Position numbers and translations under genes: made by a program | Notes under the pieces: model-generated | The model's database searches: none | Told to the model about the DNA's origin: nothing | Seen by the model: only the letters and a program-made list of their open reading frames with translations | Shown here: piece by piece, positions 19,204 through 31,300 of the stretch | Numbering within the stretch: the stretch's first letter is position 1 | Layout of the letters: every line of letters starts with the position of its first letter | DNA from: Prevotella sp. | GTDB lineage: Bacteria; Bacteroidota; Bacteroidia; Bacteroidales; Bacteroidaceae | Length of the DNA stretch: 64,000 nucleotides | Assembly (NCBI GenBank): GCA_024680755.1 | Contig: JAILBT010000006.1 | Span: 1 to 64,000 of the forward strand | Reading direction: 5' to 3'

Positions 19204-21042
19204 GTGGCAACAAACAAGCTGACATACACCACCATTGCAGCACTGCTGGCAACGCTGCTGGCAAGCTGCCGCGGCGAGGACGAGGCCTACGGGCCCGACC
19301 GCGCCGCCGGTCAGCATGTGGCGGCACAGATGTGGGTCGCCCTGGAGCACACCACCACACGCGCCGCCACACCGGCCGCCACACGGCAGACAGGCAGCGT
19401 GGCGCAGGCCGACGGCACGTTCCGCGGACTGAAGCGACTGACGCTGATACCCTTCAGCCTCAGCACCGTGCCATCCACAGGCGAGACCGTGGGCCAGGAC
19501 GCCACACGCCGCGCCGACAACCTCGAGCTGGGAGCCATTGCACCCGACGGCCTCTATGCCGGCAGCGGCTCGCACCTGTATGACAACGTCAGCCTGACCA
19601 TCGGCACCAACGCCTTCCTGCTCTATGCCGAAGCCACTGACGACACTGGCAGCGACAGCGCCGACGGTGCCATCGTGGGCAGCGGACTCGACGGCAGCAC
19701 ACCCGATGCCATCAGCTTCAGACCGAAGCAGATATGCCCCGACATGACAGAGGCTCAGACACAGGCCGATGCCATGACCACCTATCTGACCCAGCTGGCC
19801 GCCACAACGACAGCCACGCTGACATGGGCCGACGTGTCGTCGGGACTGCTGCAGGGCCTCTATGCCGAGCTGACGCAGCTCACCGCCGGCAACAGCGCCA
19901 GCCTGCTGGCCATGATGCAGAGCATGTACAGCCGCCTGCTGACGGCCTCGCTCGCCGGCGAACAGGACGAGCTGCGGCAGCAGATAGTCCGCAACATGAA
20001 GGTGGGACGCAAGGGCGACGGCTGGGGCGACGAGCAGGACGCAGACCTCAGCGACATGGTGTTCACCGCCACGCGCGACGGCCGCCTCTTCACCCTCGAC
20101 TGGAACGACGCCTACCAGGGCACAACCTTTGCCGACTACCCGCGCTGCTTCAGTCTGCCCGACGGTGTGGCCGCGCTGCAATGGGACGACCAGGAGAAGC
20201 GCTTCGGGGCCGTCGCCACAGGCACGCCCAACAACGTGGGCAACTCTGCCCTACCCCTGACCGACTTTGTCCATCCGCTGCCACTCTGCTACCGCGCCAA
20301 CACGCCCATCAGCGTCAGCCGCAGCTCGAAGGCCGACAGATATAACGCTGCCGACACCTGGGCCACCATCTACGGCAGCTACACCGACGGCCACACCGTG
20401 AGCCGCGACACACGCTCAGTGGCACTGCAGCACCCCGCACAGTATGCCGTGGGCCGACTGGACGTGCTGCTCAAGGCACGCGCCGCCATCATCACCGACA
20501 GCCACGGGCTGCCCGTGGATATGAGCCGCGTGGCGCTGACGGGACTCATCGTCACCGGCCAGCGCAGCGTGGACTACACCTTCACACCCGACCCCGACGA
20601 CACACACACCTACAGCATATACGATAGCTACGACCCGACGGCCACCGACGCCATCACCCTGGCCACCAACGTGGGCAAGCATAGCACCGACACAGACGCA
20701 CGACTGACGCACACACTCGTGCTGCAGACACCGGCCGACGGCCAGCCGGTGTACATCTATTTTGAGTTTCTCAACCAGACGGGCCACGACATATCGGTGA
20801 GCAACGGTCTCGTGCCCGACGGCTGCCACTTCTACCTCTGCGGCACAGTGACGCCGGCCGCAGGCGAGATGGTGTTTGAGCAGGACCATGTGGCCACCAT
20901 CACTGGCACCGTCAGCTCGCTCGCCGGGGCATACAACATACTGCCGCCGCGCCAGCACGCCTTCGGCTTCGACATGCAGGTGGCCGTCAGCGACTGGACA
21001 GACCAGGGCAGCGCCGCCCCCCACCCCGTCTATAACTGGTAG
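19204..21042 (+). CDS. Fimbrillin-like lipoprotein, paralogue 4
   Basis: A 612-aa protein with lipobox LLASC (C22). It shares the fimbrillin blocks of the three tandem pilins: TTTRAATPA (Arg site), FRGLKRLTLIPFS, AFLLYAEA, AQYAVGRLDVLLKA, GLIVTGQRSVDYTF, CHFYLCGTV, and a closing strand FGFDMQVAVSDW. It is the most diverged copy, and its position after the anchor suggests a minor or tip-proximal accessory subunit such as Mfa3/4 or FimC/D-like proteins. The start is GTG at 19204: the reading frame back to the anchor's TAG stop (19120) has no ATG, and this GTG gives a complete signal peptide. It is followed by a 9-bp repeat array. Confidence 0.82.
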   Translation: MATNKLTYTTIAALLATLLASCRGEDEAYGPDRAAGQHVAAQMWVALEHTTTRAATPAATRQTGSVAQADGTFRGLKRLTLIPFSLSTVPSTGETVGQDATRRADNLELGAIAPDGLYAGSGSHLYDNVSLTIGTNAFLLYAEATDDTGSDSADGAIVGSGLDGSTPDAISFRPKQICPDMTEAQTQADAMTTYLTQLAATTTATLTWADVSSGLLQGLYAELTQLTAGNSASLLAMMQSMYSRLLTASLAGEQDELRQQIVRNMKVGRKGDGWGDEQDADLSDMVFTATRDGRLFTLDWNDAYQGTTFADYPRCFSLPDGVAALQWDDQEKRFGAVATGTPNNVGNSALPLTDFVHPLPLCYRANTPISVSRSSKADRYNAADTWATIYGSYTDGHTVSRDTRSVALQHPAQYAVGRLDVLLKARAAIITDSHGLPVDMSRVALTGLIVTGQRSVDYTFTPDPDDTHTYSIYDSYDPTATDAITLATNVGKHSTDTDARLTHTLVLQTPADGQPVYIYFEFLNQTGHDISVSNGLVPDGCHFYLCGTVTPAAGEMVFEQDHVATITGTVSSLAGAYNILPPRQHAFGFDMQVAVSDWTDQGSAAPHPVYNW

Positions 21043-21050
21043 CTCTCAAC

Positions 21051-21143
21051 CACCCACAACACCCACAACACCCACAACACCCACCCCACCCACAACACCC
21101 ACAACACCCACAATACCCACCCACAACACCCACAATACCCACA
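21051..21143. repeat. 9-bp tandem repeats (cacccacaa)n abutting a start codon
   Basis: About ten copies of cacccacaa, with cacccaccc and cacaatacc variants, fill the gap between two fimbrillin-like genes and end directly at the ATG at 21144. The array is C/A-only on the coding strand, so the mRNA leader should be unstructured. Confidence 0.93.
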
Positions 21144-22262
21144 ATGTCCCTCCCACATCACCATATCCTCCCCCCGACCCTCGCTGCCACGGCTGCTCTG
21201 GCGTTGCTGTCGGCCTGCCGCCAGGACGACACCCCCGCCCCCGCGCCCAAGGCCCGCGTCAGCCTCTACGCCTCGACGCAGCGGCTCGTCCCCGACGGCG
21301 CAGCGCACGCGCCGGCCGTGTCGCCCCGCAAGGCACCCGCCACCACAGCCGACTACACCCCGCTGATGGTTGACGAACAGGATGCCGTCGCCATCACCCT
21401 GCTCTTCGTCAGCCACGACGACCCCACCGAGCAGACAATAAAAAACTTCTTCTGGAGCAGCAACAACACCACCCCCGCCGTGACGCTTTGGGAGCCCGCC
21501 GCGGCCATCGACGAGGGCAGCTACGATGTCTATGGCTTCATGCCCGCCGTGGCAGCCACCGCCTGCACACTCATACCCGCCGATGCCGACCACGGGCCGC
21601 GGCTGACGCTCAACGGTCTCTCGGCAGCAACGCCACAGGACGTGTGCTGCGTGGTGGGTGTGGCGCGCGAGCCCGACAACACCAAGTTCATACTCGGCAC
21701 CGGCAGTCAGGACGTGGAGCCGGGCAGCTATAGCTTCACCGCCGAAGAGGGCAACAACACCATGTATGTGCTGATGCACCACCTGTTTGCCCGTCTGACG
21801 CTGTCGTACAGCGTGAGTGAGGCCTACAGCCGCCTGCGCACCATACGCCTGCGCAGCGTCAGCGTCGCCATGCGCCACGGCACAGTGAACGCCACCATAA
21901 CCCTGCCCACGGCCACCAGCGCCCTGAGCGCCACCTTCGAGGCGGCAGCGGGTGCCACGGCGGCAGAGCAGACCTTCTTCACCGGCGACATGGAGCTGAC
22001 GACAACACCGCAAGTCGTCAGCGCCTTCCTCGCACCCATGAACACGGCCGAAGACCGCCGGCTGACGCTCAGCTCAACATACGATGTCTATGACACGAAG
22101 GGAGCGCTGGTGCGCGCCGACTGCCACGCCACCAACACATGGAGCATCGCGCCAACGCTGACCCCTGGCGACAGCTATGCCATCTCGGCCGTGGTGGACC
22201 CCACATATCTCTATCAGCTCTCCGGCAACGACCTGGACAACCTGATAGCCCTAAGCAACTGA
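21144..22262 (+). CDS. Mfa-like (fimbrillin) lipoprotein
   Basis: A 372-aa lipoprotein with lipobox ALLSAC (C25). The central stretch MYVLMHHLFARLTLSYSV resembles the 'H-LA-L-F-I' strand of Mfa-like-1 proteins, and the overall size fits that group better than the four longer fimbrillins. It lacks the GWNF and FYLVG blocks, so it belongs to a different branch. I infer a minor pilus or tip-adaptor subunit between the fimbrillins and the giant proteins. Its stop overlaps an ATG (tgatg) that opens a 19-codon ORF leading to the next gene. Confidence 0.75.
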   Translation: MSLPHHHILPPTLAATAALALLSACRQDDTPAPAPKARVSLYASTQRLVPDGAAHAPAVSPRKAPATTADYTPLMVDEQDAVAITLLFVSHDDPTEQTIKNFFWSSNNTTPAVTLWEPAAAIDEGSYDVYGFMPAVAATACTLIPADADHGPRLTLNGLSAATPQDVCCVVGVAREPDNTKFILGTGSQDVEPGSYSFTAEEGNNTMYVLMHHLFARLTLSYSVSEAYSRLRTIRLRSVSVAMRHGTVNATITLPTATSALSATFEAAAGATAAEQTFFTGDMELTTTPQVVSAFLAPMNTAEDRRLTLSSTYDVYDTKGALVRADCHATNTWSIAPTLTPGDSYAISAVVDPTYLYQLSGNDLDNLIALSN

Positions 22263-22321
22263 TGCCTCAGATTACTCTGATTACTCTGATTACTCTGATT
22301 ACTCTGAAAACTCCGATTTGA
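22262..22321 (+). other. Possible 19-aa coupling leader peptide, (ITL)n
   Basis: ATG at 22262 overlaps the previous stop (tgATG) and the ORF ends with TGA at 22319-22321, which overlaps the TTG start of the 4066-aa gene (TTGA). Its codons are four 9-bp att-act-ctg repeats, encoding MPQ(ITL)4KTPI. The geometry fits translational coupling, but a repeat-made peptide could be accidental. Confidence 0.35.
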
Positions 22322-25300
22322 ACAGACACCTGACCATAACAGAAGCCCTCTCAGCCCTCACGCTGCTCTGCCTCCCTGCCCAGCCCGTCCTGGCCGGCGA
22401 CGACGACGTGCCCGCCGAACTGACGATAGGCGGCAACGTCTATGGCGGCGGCAACGCCGGCAACACCGGCGGCAACACCCGCGTGACAATCTACGGCGGC
22501 GACCTGGGCCGCGTGTTCGGCGGAGCCGCACAGGCCAACGTGGGCGGCAACAGCTGCGTGGACATCGACGGCGAACATGCCTCGTCGTATATCGTCATCG
22601 ACAACGTCTATGGCGGCAACGACATAGCCGGCACGATAGGCGCCTCGACCACGCTGACAAAGACCATGCCCTTTACCCCGGCCGTCAACAAACCCGCCGT
22701 GGGCACAGAGGGCGACGACGACTATGTGCCACCCACCGTGCTCGTGGACAACACATGGAGCACCTTCGTGCGCACATCGACCAGGACGACAGACCCGGAG
22801 AAGATTTACATCGGACAACTCTACGGCGGTGGCAACGGCGACTACGACTACACCACCGACCATGTCGGACAGACGGCACCCGACCTCAGCAAGACATACC
22901 TTGAGCTGCTGGGCGGCTCGATAGTGAACGCCTTCGGCGGCGGAAACATGGCCACCGTGACAGACAACGTGGTCATTCACCTCAACAACCCGAGCACACC
23001 CGTGAGCAACATCTACGTCAAAGACGGCCGGGAAGTCAGTCCGGGCACCGCCGGCAGCGCCGACCTGCTGACGGAGGAGCGCTTCAAGCGGATGGGCTTC
23101 AACTACAAGTTCACCTACCCCAAGAGCGGAGAGTTTCAGATAAGCAACCTCTTCGGCGGCAACAACAAGGTGGACATGGCCGTGCGGCCGGAGTGGAGCC
23201 TGATGGACGGACGCGTGCGCAACCTGTACAGCGGCGGCAACGAGGGCCGCATGACCAGCCAGGAGGGACTGCTGATGCAGATAGCCGAAGGCTCGACGCT
23301 GACCGTGGACAACGTCTATGGCGGCTGCCGCAAGGCCGACGTGCGCCCGCTCTACCGCGACACGGGCACACCCGTGCCCAAGGAGGCCATCAAGCTGGAC
23401 CCCAACCCATACAAGATACCCGACGGCTTCGCGGCCCGCGTGCGCGTGCTGGGCGGCAACGTCAACAACGTCTATGGCGGCAACGACATCTCGGGCGACG
23501 TCTATGGAGGCAACACCGTGGGCATCTACACCACCATACACGGCAACGTCTATGGCGGAGGCAACGGCTCGTATGCCTACACGGACAACAAGCGGCTGAA
23601 GGACGACCTGCTCTGGCGCGACTTCTACTACGACCCCAGCGCGATAAAGGGACGCCAGGCCGGAGGCGACTTCACACAGACAGAGTCGGTAGAGGCACTC
23701 AACACCTACCGCCCCAACGCCGAGCAGGTGTCGATACGCATTGCAGGCACCGCAGCAAAGCCCACCATCGTCGAGGGAGCCATCTATGTGGGAGGCAACA
23801 GCGCCACGCTGGAGAGCTACACGTCAGAAGGCGTGCCAACGGCCGAGCTGAAGATAGGCTCATACGCCATCGCCGACAAGGTGTTCCTCGGCAACAACGG
23901 CGAGAACATGGTCGATGCCTCGGCAGACGGCGTGCTGGTGAAATATGCCGGCGGAGTAGAAATGGCCGACGGGACACACATCGACGACTTCAGCTCGCTC
24001 GACCTCACGCAGGCAGACATCTTCAGCAAGTATATGGAGGGCTGCGCCATGAAGATCATACCGAGCATAACCTTCGACACCTACCCGCGCGAACCCGTCA
24101 GCTACCTGCCGCACACGTCGCTGTTCGGCTCCTTCTACTGTGGCGGCAACGTGGGCAGCATGCTCTTCAACGGCAAGACCACCATCAATTTCGACCACGA
24201 GATCGTCATCTTCGACAAGGTGGTGGGCGGCTGCAACAACGCCAACGTGCCCGTGCAGACGGCCACCGTAGATGGCGTGGCCGGCACGCAGCTGAACGCC
24301 CGCTACGAGGGAGGCTTCCTCACGCCGGGCTCTGCCGGCCCCACCGTGGGCGACGACACGCCCATTGCCGACAAGCTGGAGCTGAACCTGTCGAAACTGC
24401 GCATCGAACCCAAGCGATGGATAGGCACAAAGGACGCGCAGGGCAACTACACGTCTTACTCTCTCGATGCCCAAGGCAACCGCCAGTTAGAGTGGAACAC
24501 GATAGCTGCCACGGAGGGCAGCGTGAGCCTGTTCACCGATGTGGCCAACGGCACACGCACCGGCACGCCCAATGCCGACGACCTGAAACGCCGGCTGCAG
24601 GGCGGCAACATCTATGGCGGCTGTTACAGCTCGGGACACATCGACGGCAACGTGACGCTCAACATCAGCGGAACGGTGATTGACCGCACGAAGGTGTTCG
24701 ACCGCGTGACCAGCGGCAGCGACAAGATGTACGTGAACATCGAGAAGAAAGACTTCGTCATCAACGAGAGCAACTCAGGCGTCATACTCGACCTGCAGGG
24801 CATGGACCCGCTGGGCCGCGCGCTCAACGTGTTCGGTGGCGGCAAGGGTAAGGAGACCGAGGTGTGGGGCAGCACCACCGTCAACCTGACGCGCGGCTAC
24901 GTCTTCCAGATCTTCGGAGGCAGCGAGGACGGAGCCATCGGACGCGGCACATGGAACGCCGACACCCGGCGGTACGACTATGCCGACACCTACGACCCAC
25001 GCTTCAGCTGCACCATCAACATGCACAGCGCAGCGAGCGGCGCGGCCCGCACCACCGGCGAGAACGTCGAGACCAGCAACATGGCCGACGTGGAGTTTAT
25101 CTACGGCGGAGGCTTCGAGGGGCCCGTCCTGGGCGACACCCATGTATATCTGGGCAACGGCCGGGTGTTCAACAGCTTTGCCGGCTCGTGCAACGCCGAC
25201 ATCTGGGGCCACACCGAGACTTACATCGGTCTGGCCCTTGACGCCAACGGAGCCGAGGTGGCGGGCTTCCCCTGGGTGCGCGACAACACCTACGGCGGCA

Positions 25301-28300
25301 ACGACCTGGGCGGCACCGTATGGAACAGGGCCGATGCCAGCTTTGCCCACCGTCTGAGCCCATACATGCAGGCCGCCGACATGCAGGCCAAGATGTATGG
25401 CTACAGTGTGCCCGAGGGACAAGACACCGGCACCACACCGGCACTGACAGCAGCAGCATACACGGAGTATCGCTCGGGGCGCGTAGAGAACATCTTCGGC
25501 GGCTGCTATGGCGACTACGACTATGCCTCGACAGGCAGCTATGCCGCCTACAACGCCGGCAAGCCGTACATGCACGATACCTTTGTCAATTTCCGGCCGG
25601 TGCAGCGCAGCGGCAACAGCGTCAGCCGCGTGTTTGGTGCCGGACAGGGACACGCCAAGGGTGTCAACAACGACGTGGCCATCGACAAGATGCAAGACCG
25701 CAGCTATGTGCTGATAGACATACCGAACGACGAGACCAACCCCTTCGAGACCACCGAGGTGTTCGGCTCGGGCTCGTGGTGCGGACTGGGCATGAGGGCC
25801 GCCCTGCCGCCGGTCAAGGCCGACGCAGAGGGCGATGCCGACTTCGCCCTCAGGTGCGACACATACCAGGCCGGGGTCAGCAGAGACTACTCGGCCGTGA
25901 TAGACCTCTTCCGCGGCACGATAGGCAATGTCTATGGCGGCAGCTTCACCGAGGGACTGACACGCCGCACGGTGGTCAACGTCCCGTCTGTCTCGACCAT
26001 CACGGCCGCCAACCTCTTCGGCGGAGCATACGGGGCCGACCCGTTCTACCCCTGCGATGTCTATGAGGCGCAGGTCAACTACCACAGCGCCGCAGCCACC
26101 GTCGAAGGCAACATCTACGGCGGAAACAACATGGCCGACCGCACGCTCTACGGGCAGGTGAACGTCTCTGTGCCCGTCTGGCAGAACCGTGCCAAGGGCT
26201 ACAAGGCTACTATCTACGGAGGCGGCTTCGGTGTCAACTCCTGGTCGCAGTACACCGAGGTGAACCTGCTCAGCGGGGCCGACGTCTTTGAGGTCTATGG
26301 CGGCGGCGAGCAGGGCCGCGTTATCAACGTGCCGTCGCTGCTGAAATGGCAGAAGGACGTCAAGTCGTCTGACGCGTCGCTCGACCTCTTCATGTACGGC
26401 TATCCCGAGAACGGCCTCAGCAACATGCTGGCACGTCCAGCCATGCTCGACGGCACGTCGCGCTTCAACACCAACGTGCATATCCACGAAGGCGCATACG
26501 TGAGCAACTATGCCTACGGCGGCGGACTGGGCGACTCGACCGTCGTCAGCAGCGGCGACGTGATGGGCACAACATACATCGACCTGCTGGGCGGAAGGGT
26601 GAAGAAGGACATCTATGCCGCCGGCACACAGGGTGCCGTGCGCGACTACTACGGCGTGAAGGCGGGCTTCACCGACATCGCAGGCAACGCCGTGGCAGGC
26701 TTCACCGCCAGCGCCAACGTCTATCTCAAGGGCGGAGCCTGCCGCAACGTCTATGGCGGAGGATGGGCCGGTGCCGTGGGCAAACACGACGGCATAGAGA
26801 GGAAGACAACGGTCAACGGCAAGGAAGTGACATACTACGACTATCTGCCGGCCCCCACCACGGCCGACATCCCGGGCGAGACGCACGTCACCATAGGCGA
26901 CCTGGACGGGACATCGTTCGTCAACGGCATACCGACCGTCGAGCGCAACGCCTACGGCGGAGGAGAGGGCGGACCCGTCTGGGGCACCACATACACCACG
27001 CTGAACCGCGGATACATAGGCTACCGCTACTTCAGCAGCCAGGACGAGGCCGACACCGAAGCTGACCTGAAAGGCTACAGCGACGGCGGCGGCTACTATC
27101 AGGAGAAGCTGCACGACGAGACATGGGACGGCGACGGCACGAACCGACTCATCGACAGCGGCAACATCTTCGGCGGAGGATACATCGACAACAGCAGCGT
27201 CGATGCAAGCTATGTGAAGATGTATGGCGGACATGTGCGCAACGCACTCTTCGGCGGAGGCGAGATAGCCGCCGTGGGCCGTGGCGTCATCCATGCCTCG
27301 GGACCGGACAACTCCATACGCACCCTGCACGGCATCTACAAGGCGGGAAAGACCAACCTGGAAATGTTCGACGGACATGTGCATCGCAACGTGTTCGGCG
27401 GCGGACGCGGATACAACAACCTGGGCAAGGGCGGACGGCTGTATTCAGACGGATATGTGTTCGGACAGACAGAGGTGCACGTCCACGGAGGCGAGATAGG
27501 CACGGAGGAAGGCATCGCCCAAGGCCACGGAAACGTCTTCGGCGGCGGCGACATAGGCTACGTCTATAGCGCATACGAGATTGACGGCACACTGTATAAG
27601 GGAAAGAAGTCGGGCACACGCTACGACGATGGCGACGAGGGCTACTACTACAAGCACAACGGCACTGCCTTCGTCGATGACGCGGGTAACGCGCTGGGCG
27701 CGAAAGCCGAGAAGATTATGACCGAGGACTGCCGTGTGCTGATCGAGCCCCACTGCAAGGCTACGGCCGCCGTCACCATCGACGGCACCACATACGCCAA
27801 GGGCGACTTCATACCCACCACGCAACTGAACAAGCTGGGCAACAAGAACGCCGACAAGACCATCTGGGACAAGATCGACCCAGCGGGAATCGTCATACAC
27901 AACGCCGTGTTTGCCGGCGGAAACACATCGTCGGGCTCGTCGGCCGTCTATGCCAACGCAACCACCATCTTCGGCAACGCAACGGCATCGGTCAACGATG
28001 TCTATCACCGCGACCTCATCTCGCTCGGAACAAACCACGTCGGAGGCATCTACGGCGACGGAAACCTGACCTTTGTCGATGGCTACCGCGGACTGAACAT
28101 CACCAACTACGGCACCGACTACTACAGCATCGACAAGGAGATAACCATCGAACAGTATCACAACCTGCCACCGCGAGAGGCCGCCTACTACGAGCAGAGA
28201 TATAAGTGTATAAAGGAGTGTACCGACGACGACGGCACGACCTATCGTCCCAAGAACGACGACGATCCCAACTCGAGAGCCTCGACCCTGACAGCCGACG

Positions 28301-31300
28301 ACATACTGCTGCTGTTCAAGGATGGCAAGAACACCACCGGCATGATTGTTGACGGAAAGCCCAACGCGGAATACTGGACAGAGAACGGCGTGCTGCCCGT
28401 TTATGCCGGCCGACCGATGAACACCATACAGCGCGCCGACTTCTGCGGTGTGTTCGGCAGCCGAATGGTCATGCAGGGAGCACAGGACCGCGTGCCGGAG
28501 ATCGTGGATTACACCAACTACACCATCAACCGCGTGCGCGAGGTGTCGCTCAACAAGAAGCTGTCGGTCATCGCAGCCGACGAGGCCGACAAGGAGAAGA
28601 AGCAGCACGGCAACTATTTCGGCATATATAATATTGTGAACTATCTGGGCGCGCTGACCAGCGACGTCAACTTCGGCGACGCGGGCGACGGCAAAGACAA
28701 GGGCGACTGCGGAACCGGCGACACACGCACCACCGACAACAAAACCACCGACGCATACGAGCCGGAATATGACGGACAGACCTTCTTCGGCTGGAAACGC
28801 TCGCACATCAAGGACCGCACACGCAACAACGGCAACAGCCACAACAAGGTGGCACTGGCCTCGGGCGTATATCTCGAACTGACAACAGAGAAGAGCACGG
28901 GCACCGGACTGCGCGAGAAAGACTGGGGATACATCACCGGCGTGGTCGAACTCGACCTTATCAACGTGCAGCCTGGCATCGGCGGAGGCTTCGTCTATGC
29001 AAAGAACGTGCACGGCAAGCGCACAGCCACAGGGCTGACACACCTCACCGTGGGCACGCTTAACGCCGATGCCGTCAGCCGCCGACAGTACAGATACTCA
29101 ACCCAGGACAGCGAGAAGGACGAGTGGCAGTCGTCGGGCAACTTCGTACACAGCACACAGACCATCATCGACGACTGCTACAACGTCAGCGGGAAATACA
29201 AGGGCGGCGACGACGTGGCCATGCCGGCCCACTACTGGTACATCAAGGGCTTCGTCTATGTCTATGACCAGTATATCTCGGCATACACCGGCTCGCCAAA
29301 CGCCTACAGCAAGTCGGTCGATATACCGCTGACCATCACGGCTGCCTCGCACGGAACGATGAAGCTGCTCAACGTGCAGCCAAACAAGTATGCCTTCAAG
29401 AAGAACAGCGAGACCGAACTGAACGAAGGCGGAAAGCTAATCATCAACGACGTGACATACGTCAAGAACGACCCCATCAGCTACTGGGACTGGTATCTGC
29501 TCAGCGCGGCAGAACGAGGCCTGTTTGAAGACCGGACATACGTGGTGAACGAAGACTGCTGGATAGGTGACACGAAATACGCAGCAGGAAAGGTGCTCAA
29601 CGAGAGCTCGTACAACACGCTCAGAGACAACCACCCGACAGTGCAGGTGCTGGCCGACGACGGCGTGACAAAACGCACAGCCGACTTCGACTTCGTGTTC
29701 CGCTCGAGCAACAACCTGAGCCACGACACGGGCTACATACTGACCTACAGGGTGAACAACCCGAAAGAGTGGAACACATGGTACACCGAGCAGAACGACG
29801 CACACCACAGCGAGACGCCCCGCGAGAAGAACCAGACCGGCGGCGACGACTATGACAACGGACCCACATACCGGCTGAAGGGAGACACGGGCAGCCTACT
29901 CGGACAACGATACTACGAGGAGAGCAACGTCATCTCGAAGACCGTCGTTGACACATACCATGACGTAACGGTCGAACACGCGGACGCCATACCCACCAAC
30001 GACGAGAACGACCCCGGCTACGACGAGACCAAGCGACAGGCCAAGTTCCAACAGGCGTATGTGATAACAGAGCGCGTCAGCGTGGAAGAGACTACGACAG
30101 GCGGCACCTCTACACATCACCTCAACCCGGGGGCAATAGTGTCTGAAGACTACAGGACAGCTCACAGCCTGACGGCAAGCAGCGTGCCTGCATACATAGC
30201 AACAAGCACCATACAGCTCAACAGCACCGAATATATCTACATGAACAGCAAGATGTCGGAAACGGAGAAGCAGGGCTACATCGACCGCACGACGGCAGAG
30301 ATGAGAGAGCTGCTGCCGGTGGAGAAAATATCCGACACCGACCTGGCCGCCATAACCAAGATGGAAGACCTGACAAGCAGCCAGCTCTCTGGCCTCACCT
30401 ACGAGCAGCAGAAGCGTCTGGCACAGCTGATAAACATCCGGGCCGACATCAAGGCAAACATCGTGCTGGCATACTACTGCACCGAGCCCGGACTCTATGG
30501 AGGCAACTACTACGAGGCCGGAAAGAACTACCGCGGACTGGAGGCATGGAGCTCGATGTCGGCAGCCGACCGCAAGCAGTTTGCCTTCAACTACGACGCA
30601 CTCGACCTGCTCATCGACCCCAGCTTCAAAGGCACCGTGGGCGAGAAATGGCAGTATGACGGCTGGAACACAAGCACCGACAAGCCCTTCGCCACACGAG
30701 CCGAGGCCGAGACCAACCCAGCACAATACTCGCTCGAACGCCATGTGGACTACACGGCCTCATACGAGGGCGACGGCCCGCTGACACTGGACACGGCTGT
30801 GCCCGTGATCGGGCAAGCCGAGCCAAAGACAACACTGACCGCAGGCGACGAGCTGACACGCGAGACATACGAGAGCATACCAAACGAGCAGCGCCACTAC
30901 ACCACCATCGACGTCAAGGAGGCCGGCGACTACTATGTGGTCAACACATCGTTCCAGATAGGCAACTCGTCGTATGCCGTGGGCACAACCATCAGCCACG
31001 ACGACTATCGCGGGCTGAACGACGCCGACAAGCCGTATGTCACCAAGTTCGGCTTCACGGCAGCCCAGGCCAACCAGAAATTCTACTACTGCCGCGAGCC
31101 CTACACGATACGCACCGACGCGTATGGCACCAGCGTGACAGCCCAGAGCGTCACCGCCACGAAGGGCGAAGGCACCGACGCTGTCAACGCCAGCGTAAGC
31201 GGCAGCTATGCGGCAGGTACGACCGTGCCCACGGGCCTCGTCATCGACGAGACAACATACGACGCGCTCGTCACGAAGAACCTACAGAAGGACTTCACCA

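Noticed and set aside
24775-27384. 869-aa minus-strand ORF
   Set aside because: Antisense to the 4066-aa gene, low-complexity Val/Ala/His composition, no signal or motif.
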